64,000 nucleotides of DNA from Metallyticus violacea (lineage: Eukaryota; Arthropoda; Insecta; Mantodea; Metallyticidae): NCBI GenBank assembly GCA_030762175.1, contig CM060846.1, positions 182,130,541 through 182,194,540 of the forward strand, in the 5' to 3' direction. Below are positions 48,691 through 59,899 of the stretch, piece by piece. The position numbers were made by a program, and so were the translations under genes. A model generated the notes under the pieces. That model was not told the origin of the DNA. It did no database searches and saw only the letters and a program-made list of their open reading frames with translations. The first letter of the stretch is position 1. Every line of letters begins with the position of its first letter.

Positions 48691-48953
48691 TTTTTTATTG
48701 ATTTATTTATGGACGCTCTTTAACATCTCAGGTCATCAGCGTGCCATTCAACTCAGGGCGTGAAACGACCGACAAATTTTGCACAGAGGCCTCTCTTTCA
48801 GGCTTGAGGTTCTTTTTCATGCCGTAAATGTACGACACGGGACCCACGGCTTTACTTCCCTTCCGAAGGAAGCCATACTTAGGATTTTTAGGCCCGAAAA
48901 AATCCATCGATCCTGGCCGAGTTCGAACCCGCGTTTTGGGCGTAGGAGGAGGT
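48691..48953 (-). repeat. SINE1 copy, 5'-truncated in the tRNA head
   Basis: Read on the minus strand, it starts inside the head at CCTCCTACGCCCAAAACGCG, keeps box B (GGTTCGAACTCGG) and the whole body, and ends in an A-rich tail at about 48,691. Confidence 0.85.
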
Positions 48954-49369
48954 TCATATTTATAAGAAGAGCGAAATTTAAATGAGCATGCAATAATAAA
49001 TGCAAACTTTCTTTTTTTTTTTTTTTTTCGTGTGTGTGTATGTGTAGCAGAAAATTCTCCTTAGAAGCTGGCGGTAAAATATAACAGTGTCCGTAGTAAA
49101 TTAAGATTTATTGAACTTTAAAAACAAGGGCAAAAGACAGTTTGTTGTAGAAGGGGGCCTCAACCTTAGAAAGACTTTAGGAAGAGAGATTAATTAGTGG
49201 ATGCCTGTGTTCTTGGAAAGATAGACTCCTTCTGATTCTGCTTTAACTGAATTTATAGGAACAGAGAAACGTATTTCGGTACTTAAGCCTTGTTCAACGG
49301 CTAGAGGTTTATGTATACGTCTCTTGAAGGCACATCCTAGAGGAACGAATTAGGTTAGGGAGATACCGA

Positions 49370-50030
49370 ACGTCCACGATCAAAGGACGCAGAGGAGCCG
49401 TAGCATTGTTTCCAGATAGAAAACATCGGCTGAGCATCCTCCAAGAACTCACTCAGAAGATCCACCACCATACCTGAGGCCGAAGCAGAAAATTCGCAGG
49501 TAGAAAAGCGCAGGCAACTGTTACACAGCATCAACCCACCTCATCCTGTCACTTTCGGCCCCGTCGGCCCTGAAAGGGAATCAGCGGAAGAAATTATATG
49601 AAATGGAAGAGCATGTAAAGAAAGGGTCCATCCAGAATTCGCCTATGCCACTAGAGTATACCACGAAAAAGTCTAAGGCTAGGATGGTCGGCGCCAAGGG
49701 ATTTGAACCCGGGACATATTGATTCGAATTCCCAGTCGTTATCACCTGCCATACTTGCCTTCTACACCCAATATCGCGGGTTCAAACCCGGCCAGAATCG
49801 ATGGATTTTTTCGGGGCGTAAAAATCCTAAGTATGGCCTTCCAGCCGTTGGTCCCGTGTCTTACATTTACGGCACGAAAAAGAAAACCTGAAAAAAAGCA
49901 AAATTTGTCGGCCGTTTCACGCTCTAAATTGAATGGGACGCTGATTACCTCAGATGTTAAAGAGTGTCCACAAATAAAACAAACAACACAAGTTATCACC
50001 TGAGCCACTTTACTCAGTGACTTTGTCTTG
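49370..50030 (-). repeat. Third tRNA-like SINE (SINE3 candidate), interrupted by SINE1
   Basis: With the nested SINE1 removed, the minus strand reads a tRNA-like head with a box A of the form AGTGGCTCAGGTGATAACG and a box B GGTTCAAATCCC near 49,703-49,714. The stretch down to about 49,370 is GC-richer than its surroundings and may be its body. Only one copy is in the window, so the family assignment rests on the head alone. Confidence 0.4.
49749..49991 (+). repeat. SINE1 copy, 5'-truncated, perfect 11-bp TSD
   Basis: It lacks the first roughly 30 bp of the head and has an internal deletion near 49,840. Identical GTTATCACCTG duplications flank it at 49,738-49,748 and 49,992-50,002. The target is the tRNA-like head of another SINE. 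Confidence 0.9.
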
Positions 50031-50719
50031 TTGGTTGGATGACGAGTGAAACTGCATAGCAGGTTTGCAGTACATTGTAAGCTGAAAAAGGAAAATAAGG
50101 CAGGAGTTTGCGACTAAAATAGGCACATTATGATTGACTCTTACACAAGGGTAATATCCAGACCTGCTATATTAGCTTCTGGAGGTTACTCAAGATTTAT
50201 TTATTTACCAAATTATTGGCAGAATGAAAAATCCGATTTAGGTCGGTAAAATAACATTGTGATATTGGTAGAAATTTTTTCACACAACCCCGCACCTCAG
50301 CATGTATCAGTAGCCATCTTGCTCTTGAGTGCCACATTTTCCACGCAATCTACTATGTCAGCGCACAGACTTAGTATTGGTGTCTGCGCATGGATTTTAC
50401 TTGGAATGGCATCACATCTTTGTGTCATCGAATCAGCGTCGTGAAGCTGAAACATCCTCAAAAGATGACACACGGATCATAGTATATACATGCTAGATGT
50501 TGCCTTAGAATGCACGAATTTCAGAATCGGCCAAGTTTACGGTCAAGTGCAATTAATTGGCTTAGTGATTCAAAATTATTTTGTTCTCTGAAAAAACAAC
50601 GTAATGGGACCAGGTGGCTATTCTTTTAAATAAGAACTTTGTGCGCTATTGAAGTAAATAAGCATTCATGTGATACGTTGCTTGATTAGGATAGCCCGGC
50701 TTCACTGATTCTACGTGCG
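50031..50719. other. Intergenic sequence
   Basis: No supported feature. Confidence 0.45.
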
Positions 50720-51675
50720 TTAAGAAAATGGTGTTTTCCGTGCATATGCCATGCTTTTAGCTCATGATCAAATGGGCAGTTACCTCAAGGAAGTTGAAGC
50801 ATCCCTGCGGATCGCCAAGTATAATTTATGTTGAGAATCATTTGCCATTTGACGTTCTCTTAGACGCAGATTTTCTGATAAGAACTGGAGTATCATAAAT
50901 TACGGCAAGCTATCTTAGCCCTTGATTTCCCTTCAGGAGTGATGCTTCCCTTTGGTAATGTAAATATATTTCTATATATTTTAAGTGCATATTGAACTCA
51001 GCTTTTAGATCACTCTCCAATTGCCTCTGTTCTGTGACAGTTCTTCGCAATTACAACTTTGAAGGCTATAATAGATAAGATACAATCCCAAATTATTATC
51101 AAATCTTTAGTTTGTGCCCAAGTTGGACGCTGGTTTTAGCCGGTGGTTGAATTTCGCTGTTTGAATAACAAAATTTATACTGAATTGGTTTCTTTACTGG
51201 ATATTCATATAGCAGTTTCATGGTTTCCTCATGCTCAAGTACTTTCCACTTTGGTTTCGAGTAATACGTATACTATATTACGTTCCATGAGTAGTGAAAG
51301 CATTTAACAGTGTTTAGTACGCGGATGAATCTATATGAGTTTAATTGTGTACTCTTTGGTATTGTCAGAGATGCTCGGATGCGTATGCGACTAATAGATG
51401 TCTCAGATACAAAATATATAAATTACCACGTTTTTGGACATGCAGAACATGAAAATATCATTAAATTTTTCGTGTGTGTTGAGATATTTGTATGCACCGT
51501 ATAGCGGAACTGCTTGCCTTCATGGGGCGTGGAAGTCGCTATTGTCTCTCAGTCTGGGAAACTTTCTCATTGTATCCCTCTGTTTTATTGCTCTAAGGAA
51601 TTGTTAAGCCCCCAGGAATGTCCAGGCATACGGAATTATCTGATTGCTATTGTGAATATTATGAAGTAATGTCTT
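50720..51675 (+). pseudogene. Ty3/Gypsy-type LTR retrotransposon pol remnant
   Basis: Translations in shifting frames show pol parts in the correct order. A protease-end-like FDVLLDADFLIRTG lies near 50,849-50,890. An RT fingers/palm segment at about 51,140-51,270 shows PVVEFRCLNN and DIHIAVSWF. FNCVLFGIVRDA follows near 51,338. Finally, RNase H residues at about 51,530-51,670 (SKELLSPQE, then YLIAIVNIMK) match the usual YSKKLLSPxE...xAIV pattern of Ty3/Gypsy RNase H. The YxDD box and most of the palm are missing, and stops are common. LTRs are not visible beside it. It is an old, internally deleted remnant that cannot function. Confidence 0.6.
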
Positions 51676-53065
51676 GTATAGCTGTGTCTGAATTAAAAGA
51701 TTGTTGTGTTATTCACCCACCTCCTTTGGGTTGGATTGGGTGGATCTCCTCCCCTTGCTTCGAAAAGTTCGTGTTACACGGTGCCCATAACGGAATCTGT
51801 GTGACGGCATCTTCTGTAATAATAAAACTGTCCACGACATCGTCAAGAAGATCATCTTTTTTCACATCAAGCCCAGAAATTTGACCACTTTTGTGTGTTG
51901 TAGTTGTCGAAAAGTTCCAATACCTTCTCTCGCTTATATTATAATGAATGTCCAAATATCATTTTTAGCGGTATCTTTGGTCTCTTCCCAAACTAAACCT
52001 ATTAGATTAAAGGTATGCATAATATGGCGGGAGCCGCAAAGGAAGGATATTATTTTCACGAATGTTTTGTCTATAATGTAGGATTTTTCTGTGTGGATTG
52101 GTTTGATTAGGAGAGAGAGATCTGCTTTCCGCATATTAAAATTAAAGTGAAATTCTTTAGCCTTATTTCTAAGTCATTCAAAGTATTTACAATTTTAGAT
52201 ATGCAGAAATTGATTTCAGGTTCAACTAAATATTATAACTTGATTTTATTACCATAACCAAAACTACTGGAAGATAGGTTGGAATAATCTGATAACAAAG
52301 TCATTTATTCAAAGTTCATGTCATCATGATAGTAACCTGTCTATTGATGAGATTTAAAAATAAGTCATCCATTTTTAATGAAAATGAATTTGTCCTCCAG
52401 CATAGCCAATAATTAGCCGAAGACCTTCAAATAATATGTGCCAAAACACCCGGTTCTTCAAGCGAATGCAATAACATTTCTTTCGTTGTGTGTGGTGTTG
52501 AGTTTTATCTAATATTTAAAGTTTTTAATGTGTTATATTGTTATAGTGTGCAATGGGAAAGAATGAAATAAGAGTTAGAAAATGAGACAGAAATTTTCAT
52601 TTTATATCATATTTTCTTATTTTTACAGTTTTCAGGTAATACATGCATGCGTATTTCTCACGTTTTAGGCCATAAACTTCAGCCTTACTTATGTGTTAAT
52701 ATACCGAGTTTAGCAAAGTAAAGGTACATTCTTTTAATTGCAAAGCTGAGCATATATTACAGCATCGTTTAACATCATCTTTCAGTATTTTTACTGCAGC
52801 CAATTATATCCGTATACTTGTTCCGTTCCACCCACTGCCAAATCTACTGTACTGCGCGTGGTTTCTGCGCATAATTCTTAGTAAGTTGTCGCACTATAAT
52901 ACCTTATTCTTGCAGTTGGTGTTATAAGTGAGTGAGTGAGTGAATCTTTGTGGTGGTTAAGTGTCATTTTACTAAAAGAATTGTATAGCGGTATTAAGGA
53001 ATTGTGATTAAAACACTCTATTTGATGCCTTAGTAGACTACATAAGGAGGCTATGTTTCATCCAT
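51676..53065. other. Intergenic sequence with unrecognised open frames
   Basis: Overlapping minus-strand frames at 51,713-51,955 and 51,934-52,134 read as modestly protein-like (DVKKDDLLDDVVDSFIITED; SFLCGSRHIMHTFNLIG) but match no family I know. They may be remnants of another element. Confidence 0.4.
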
Positions 53066-53069
53066 TTGC

Positions 53070-54133
53070 AATGTCTCGCTGCTGTAAAAACCCCTCTAAT
53101 TTATTTTGCTAACTTTGTGGAGTTTATTGTCCAAAATCTTCTACCATATCCCTACTTATGAAGGTTTAAAATTATAATTTTGGGAATTATAGTAAATTTA
53201 GATATAAAGATAAATTTTGGACGCCCAACTCTAGCTATAAAAATTGCCAAAAATCTTTAACTGGTTGATAAAACGCACATATTCGTACATGACTTTGCCA
53301 TTCCAATGTTATGGAGGGAACCTATGGACGACACTACTGACTGTTATTTCTATATGGCCACTGTATGTGGTTTTGCCTCAAAAAATAGCCATGCAATTGA
53401 GAATCCCAATTTGCGATCTGTGACAGGTCCTGTTAAACATAGCGAAAATTTACCAATTCCAAAATAAATAAAGAAATAAAGAAATAAAAAACCTAAAAAC
53501 TGGATCTTGGAGGAACAATGTATCTCTCCTGGCTCTAGTCCCTCTCCTGATATATCATCCCTTACTGAACCTGAATTTTTTGTATTTCGAGAACTTCGTG
53601 TGATATCGAAAGCCCAATTAATTGATCTTGTTAAAAAATTTAAATTAACTAAAACACAAACTGAGATTATCTCTTCTTGAGGGATGAAACTTTCTAAAAC
53701 CTGACATAATAAATAACATAGTTCAGAGAAAAACAATACAATCTGCCAACATTTTACAGAAAGGCAACAATTAGTTTACTGTAATGATGTTAATGGTCTA
53801 ATAGTGGCATTGAGAAGAGGTCATAATTCTGAAGATTGGCATCTTTCCATAGATTCGTCAAAAACGACTTTAAAGGTCGTGCCTTTGAATAACGGAAATG
53901 TATATCCATCTGTCCCAGTAACTTTTTCTGATAAAATTAAAGAAATGTGAGTATGAGAACAATACTTAAGGCTTTGAACTATCCGGAACATGGGTGGCAG
54001 ATTTGTGCAGATCTAAAAGTGATTGGTATGTAACAGGAAAGCAACCAGGATTTCCAAAATTTTGCTGTTTTCTTTGTAAATGGAATAGTAGGGATGAGCA
54101 TAATCATTATGAATTAGGGGGTGGTCATGAAGA
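53070..54133 (+). pseudogene. Broken copy of a multicopy arthropod protein family of unknown function
   Basis: Pieces in shifting frames follow the order of a Cys-rich protein that I recognise as a common uncharacterised multicopy family in arthropods. A CCKNPSNLFC/LCGVY cysteine pair lies near 53,080-53,125. KDKFWTPN (family WAPH) and a short TDK-like stretch lie near 53,210-53,260. FAIPM/EGTY-like residues lie near 53,310 and a DCYFC-like remnant near 53,335. An acidic/serine segment PGSSPSPDISSLTEPEF is at about 53,525-53,575, then QLIDLVKKFKLTKTQTEI near 53,613-53,665, YCNDVNGLIVALRRGHNSED (53,780-53,840), SIDSSKTTLKVVPLNNGN, ALNYPEHGWQICADLKVIGM (about 53,972-54,030) and PKFCCFLCKWNSRDEHNHYE (54,053-54,112). 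At least four stops or frameshifts are present. It stops just before the inverted repeat at 54,149. The family's function is not known to me. Confidence 0.65.
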
Positions 54134-54148
54134 TAAAATGAAGGAACA

Positions 54149-54862
54149 TTTTCGTTAGTATTTGGAACAGGCTCTACAGCAACTGCACTTTTCAACCCGT
54201 AATGATGTTCACGAATAAAGCATTCTTCACACGTAAAGGACTGTTTAATTACAGTAATTCACATGTTGAGATTTAAATAAACTATTATGCTATTTTTCGC
54301 GATCACATAGGATGAGATTAGGTGCCAATAGGTGGGTGACGATTGTGAATGACTTATTTTTGGGAGTATACATACTAACGACTCCACACAAAGAAATCAA
54401 GTAAGGAAAAGTAAGGAGAGCGCAGCGACTATGCAACGGGCCCACTGCAACCAATTCAGGGTCCGTCGAATGTATAGCTGTAACATAACGACCTACTTTA
54501 TACCCAAAACGATCTGGTGTTGTGTTATGTTGAAACCACGTTCCTTATATGATATTAAGAGAAATTGAGTGCAGTAGCTCAGGCCGAACTTCATGAAAAA
54601 TAACGAGTAATTGTTAACGCTAAGTAATCTCGGCAAAATGTATACTCCCAAAAATAAGTCATTCACAATCGTCACCCACCTATTGGCACCTAATCTCATC
54701 CTATGTAATCGCGCAAAATAGCATAATAGTTTATTTAAATCTCAACATGTGAATTACTGTAATTAAACAGTCCCTTACGTGTGAAGAATGCTTTATTCGT
54801 GAACATCATTACGGGTTGAAAAGTGCAGTTGCTGTAGAGCCTGTTCCAAATACTAACGAAAA
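54149..54862. repeat. Nearly perfect inverted repeat, 225-bp arms, 264-bp spacer
   Basis: The left arm 54,149-54,373 and the right arm 54,638-54,862 are reverse complements with only three mismatches by eye (about 98.7% identical). The outer ends read TTTTCGTTAGTATTTGG and the inner ends GGGAGTATACAT. No transposase, SINE head or known terminal motif is seen, and the spacer shows no coding content. No convincing target-site duplication was found (ACA/ACT precede the outer ends). A transcript across it would fold into a long hairpin. Confidence 0.92.
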
Positions 54863-55486
54863 AGTTACGGACTCCTGGATAAGTAGCATGGACCGTTTCA
54901 AGATGACAGGAATGTAGCAGCTGGTCTCGCAGAATTCTTCAGACCACCAGGACTAGTTTTCAATTGGTGATTGTTATCGAAGATTTTATTGCTACACACG
55001 GTATCACACCTTCAGGATATCCTACAGAGCACCGCCGTCTTGACACTTTGCTCCATTACTTAACGAGCTCAGTTGGCGTAATTTTTCGATCAATGCTGGT
55101 AAGTGCAGGATGGCGATAAATTCGTCGGTTTGGTTGCGGTTCAATGTAAATCTTCTAAACAAACAGAATGAAGTTCTTATCTGTTCCTCATAAGCGTGTT
55201 CGTCAATTTATTCCATGCTTAAATTTTCGTTTCACTATACTGTATATATTGAAAATGACACTAAGCACAAGAAGTCAACAGAGTGTACGGACGAATGCTG
55301 ATCCCAGGGAGTAAACAAATTGCCTGTAAGCATTAATAAAGACATGGGCAATACCCAGAATCGCGACTGAACTATGAGTCGCAGTACAGATACACACAAT
55401 TTGTTACAAAAAACAATAAGTTAGTAGAGGTCAGTAAGGCAGGCACTCTAAGTGGGAATTTAAGGGTTATATTTCTGATAGCATCC
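54863..55486. other. Intergenic sequence
   Basis: No supported feature. It is not clear whether the pseudogene at 53-54 kb continues here. Confidence 0.45.
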
Positions 55487-55489
55487 CTC

Positions 55490-55690
55490 CTTCCTAGCTG
55501 AGGTTTTTTTTTCAAATTTCCCTCAGTCCTCATAAATGACAAATGCCGACAAGGTATCTTATTATTACGTCTAGTACGATTCCTTCCGTTTAAATATTGA
55601 GTAGTTCCCAATTTCTCATTTCATCTCTTGTATCCCTCTTTTTCACCTTCTGTGATACCTCAGCAGTAGGTACATCGGGCTTTATATTAT
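55490..55690 (+). repeat. SINE2 fragment without head
   Basis: Starts in the body at AGCTGAGGTTTTTTTTTC-like sequence, followed by CCCTCAGTCCTCATAAATG, AAATGCC and TCATTTCATCTCTTGTATC, and a 3' end GTGATACCTCAGCAGTAGG. The tRNA-like head is missing, so the copy is 5'-truncated or eroded. Confidence 0.7.
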
Positions 55691-55889
55691 ATTAGCAAAA
55701 AGGCTGTGGCTATCCTACTATTCTAATCTCGCACCGAAGCTTCTCTGCCCAGGTTTCCTCAAAAAAGTTTTAAAAATATTGAAAAATATGTCGGTCAAAT
55801 TCAGAGACACCGTTTTCACAGGAGAAGTTCCTTACAAACAAGCTATATAATGTTCTCAGCAAAAGGCTGAGCTTCTGGCTATTCATGTA

Positions 55890-56449
55890 AACAGAGGGTG
55901 CCAAAAATTTTACACACTTCAAGCAAAGAAAAACTGTGTTAATATAACAAAACTGAATTCACACAAAGAGAAAATGATGAGCACTAATCATATTAGTCTT
56001 TTAAAGTTACAACAGTTGCTCAAAATGCTCACTATCGGTGTCGATACACCTGCGTACGTTGAACTTCTTATTGAGCAACGTTTGAGAAAGTGTCCTCAGC
56101 GATTGCAGTTCATGCCGTTTAAGTTTCTTTCCGAAATTCTGCCAGTGTAGCTAGTTTTCTGCGGTATACAACATCCTTAAGATTCCCCTATAGGTAGAAG
56201 TCCAGCGGAGTTAAATCCGGAAAACGCGGGGAAAACTCAATCGGACCTCCTCGCCCTATCCAGTGCCTTGGAAGATTGTCATTAAGGTACGCACGTACAT
56301 CTTGGTGGTAGTGTGGTGATAATGTATGTGAGTCACATCTGTTTACAGAACATCATATTGCACATTAATGTTATTTTGCGGTCCAACTTGAAATATAATG
56401 AATAGATATCTACTGTGAAAGTGTGTATACATTTTTGGCACCCTCGGTA
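55890..56449 (-). mobile_element. Internally deleted Tc1/mariner-like transposon, 560 bp
   Basis: Terminal inverted repeats are visible: AACAGAGGGTGCCAAAAA at 55,890 and its complementary partner ending TTTTTGGCACCCTCGGTA at 56,449. TA dinucleotides flank it at 55,888-55,889 and 56,450-56,451, the target duplication expected for this superfamily. Inside is only the C-terminal part of a transposase, on the minus strand. Confidence 0.8.
56005..56321 (-). pseudogene. Mariner-like transposase, C-terminal remnant
   Basis: Minus-strand reading gives SPHYHQDVRAYLNDNLPRHW followed by WIGRGGPIEFSPRFPDLTPL and DFYL, the C-terminal block surrounding the last acidic catalytic residue in mariner-type transposases (GRGGPIxWPPRSPDLxPxDFxLWG). 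A stop directly follows DFYL where W is expected. LKDVVYRRKL comes next, then a frame change, then FNVRRCIDTDSEHFEQLL. The N-terminal DNA-binding domain and first catalytic residues are deleted. It cannot encode an active enzyme. Confidence 0.75.
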
Positions 56450-56451
56450 TA

Positions 56452-56820
56452 TGTACCAGTACCAATCGAACTGTTATACTAAGTATATATATGCACGTAA
56501 GTATACAAACATAAATACATTTTTTTTAATAAACTGTACGAACATTAACCTCTTTTGCTGGATGGAATTCTTTTAGTTGATTGATCAAATAGCTTCAAGG
56601 AGAGTTTTGTATATCGTAGACCCAGATGACATTCATGAGCAAGATAAGTTTGCCGCTCATAATTATGGAAGTTAAAACAGGGATTTCCCCTACCCCCTAA
56701 AATAAAGTAATTAAGAGTGATAGTGTCAAATTTCATATACGCATTAACTTATAATTCTCACAAGATCGTAGTATTCATAGTTTCCTTGATATTAAAGAGA
56801 AAGTTGCTTTGCACAAAAAT
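56452..56820. other. Intergenic sequence
   Basis: No supported feature. The frame at 56,545-56,736 minus shows no known motif. Confidence 0.45.
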
Positions 56821-57907
56821 TGTCGAGGAGGGTGAAAAACTGAGATGGTTTATGGCCTACACTGACCCAAGGCCATAAAACCTTGGAGGATTTTTCTAAA
56901 TGCTACGCAAGGGGAAAACAAAGCTCTCTTCAGAACCGTTAGACTCGACCACCGTTCCCTCCTCAGGGTCATGTAAACAACCCCTATTGCATCCGTTGCG
57001 TAAAGTTAGGTGAGAGAACCGACGCAATAAGTGACAAAGGGCGAGAAAAGCGCGAAATTAAGTCACCAATGGGAAGGGAACAACAGCGATCAAAATGTTT
57101 AAATTGTAGCGAATTCTAAATACTAACGGCTTTGGGAGACCGCCTGACTGAAATAGATTAAAATCATCGAAACGCCGCGAGTTCGTTGTCATTTGCGTAG
57201 TCATGTTCAGTGCACATTCAAGTTATAGTCGGGGCAGACTCAGCTGAGATTCAGTTCAGTTGCAGGGGCATACTCAAGTTATATTCAGTTCAGTTGCAGT
57301 GTAGTCAGTTGCCCATCAGTTTAACAATCTCCCATAGAGATAAAGCAAATTACAATTCTTCGCCCGTATTTATATCGACTGAGCTCCATTCAATTTTCTT
57401 TTTCTACTTTGGTCAGACTTCATTCTTGTTGAGTGATATAACATTTTCAAGCAACCAAGTGTAGTAGTGGTTTCCCCGAGATCAATGTGGTTAAATAAAA
57501 AATCTTATACATATTAGTGATTATAATTGACTCAGTGGTTCTCACTTGGACATGCCCTTCCAATTCTTCTACCCGAGGAGTGCTGAGGCGTCTCCCGAAA
57601 AGCACAGGATTTCTCATTTTAGCGAGCGCAGCGAAGAGATTCTTCTCTTCATAACAAATTGAAACGGGAACGAGGTGTGAAGACTGGAACCGAGAAAAGG
57701 AAGACGGGATCAGCGGAGGAAGTTACGAGGTTGTCAACTCCCCGTAATCTGCAATCCATTGACTGCATCCCTCATACAGCCCCTGAGATAACCCTTTACT
57801 TTAAATCTACTTCCTCTCCTCTGATACTGAGATTCCTACTCGGTCAATATTCACTCATTAACCACCTTCTAAAGTCATTTTTATCTTTGATCCGTCTACA
57901 CACATCA
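56821..57907 (+). repeat. Candidate solo LTR
   Basis: The segment starts TGTCGAGGAGGGTGAAAAAC, ends with CA, and is flanked by AAAAT on both sides (56,816-56,820 and 57,908-57,912). It is less AT-rich than its surroundings and has an AATAAA signal near 57,494. The length (1,087 bp) suits a Ty3/Gypsy LTR. The duplication is short and A-rich and could be chance, and no second LTR is present. Confidence 0.3.
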
Positions 57908-57912
57908 AAAAT

Positions 57913-59895
57913 TCTGTTTCAAAGTTGAAAAACCTTAGGAAACATTGTACCTGTAAGGGCGTACGTGGGATCGTCTGTTATATGTAAAAAAATTCAGCAT
58001 TTTAAATCAAGAACAGTGGTTTTCCACTAATTACAATTTATTTTTAAAACAATTTTGCCTTTAGGATATTTCATGTTATTCTTCCCTCTACAAGTGAAGT
58101 GGTGCACATAAAAGTCTGTTTTTTTTTTTTTTTTGCAGAATAAACATAAAATTTAGTTCTCTATTATACAGGTATAATAATCTATAAAGAAAAAAAATAA
58201 AATGAAGATATGTAAGGCAATAGTACTGCTGAGCAGAAAATACATTGGAAGAATACAGAAACTAATATATACATTATTGATAATGGGTAAAATGAAGAGA
58301 AAGACATATGTATTTCCAAAAATAAAAATGGGCGGTATTAAGCCCTTTTTATACATTTATGGCTAGAAATTCGTAAATGACTGTTTAGAAAATTAAAGGT
58401 GATGAGCTTAATTACCGGTTACTAAGGTTTAGATAAGGGATCGTAAATCGTATGTTTGCTCACAACCTAGTACATGATCTCCTATAACTCAAGAAATGTT
58501 GCTTTGCAATTTCAAAACTTGTACATGATGATATTCACGTAAATACCCCAGTTTTAAAATAATGCAATAAAGAATAACCGCCACAGTTAAGATTTTATAT
58601 TTCTGAAATACTAAATTAAACAAAAGGCGGTATGCGTTTTCAACTGGACTCCGGAGACTTAACATTAAAAGTATACAATTTACACTCCTATTTCTAACGT
58701 AATTAATAACTGAATAAATCCAGCTATGGCTACCAAAACTGTTTTAAATCATGTAATTTTTATTGAATGGCAAGGAACCAAAATGTACCTGGAGCTGTAA
58801 TTGTAGTAAACATACCGGCTGATAGTGTAAGATCTGTACGCAATATCTTACTAAATACGCAAAAGCAGTAACCTACACAACCTTCCTGTAACAGTTTGGA
58901 AAATATGGCTACTTATTTCCCTAAATTATCCTTCTATTCTAAGTGAACTGCTTTCTCAAATGTAATTTTGTACAAGGAATATCAGTAGGTATTTCCTAAC
59001 TCAATGACTTAGTTTCCTCTCCAGCGGGCACATTTATGGTTAGGATATTTACTATGTTACATTTCTTTTTTCAATGCTAGTTTTAAGCTCTAAGCAGTTT
59101 TAGTTAACAGAGTTAATCTACTGACTTGCATTAATCATAGTTAACAACTGTTTTTTATTTCTATTTTGGAAGAATTTTGCCATCTGCGAGAGATTTCGTA
59201 AGCTTAGAAAAAGTGTAACTTTGTAAAACTGAAGATAAATCTCATCTGCATTTTATATATTAACAATTAAATAGCCCCCGTTTACCTGATTTAGTTTTCT
59301 GGTCTGAATATACTGTGTACACTGAGCGCAAAAGTAACTATCAAATTAAGAGCACAATATCTGGCAGTTATAGTATTCCCAATATTCCGGCATATGCAGT
59401 TCTTCTTTATCCTAAACATCTATGCACCCTCTATGGTAGCTATGCATATAGGAATAAGATACTGATTAACTGGCCTCCATTGTCGTGTTCTGGCTATGGG
59501 AATATGTGCAAGAAATTCCTAGATATTTTGATAAGTGTTTTAATGCTCCAAACTAGCTCAACAGAAAACTCTTTCCGTTTGCTTTTGTTATAAAGTAGTT
59601 AATGGACGCAGATGGACGATAATCGATAGGACCGATTGTGTGGTTTCACGTTCTCGGAGTCGCGAGGTAGAGTGGGAGGGAGATTAGGAGAATTACTACG
59701 TTCTGCTGCCTGAACTTGTCAATAGATTTATACAACCAGAATCAATTGCTTGCTTCCTGGTTCCGTTGCTTTGGCCACCGACGTTAATTCAGTACACCAT
59801 GTACCCGACTGCTCATGGAAGAATCTCGAAACTCAATGGATGTCGACATTGCATGGCTGTGCACCTCGCATCAGGAAAGGCTTGAGAGCAGAATG
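57913..59895. other. AT-rich intergenic sequence
   Basis: No recognised feature apart from a T run near 58,120-58,135. Confidence 0.5.
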
Positions 59896-59899
59896 ACTC

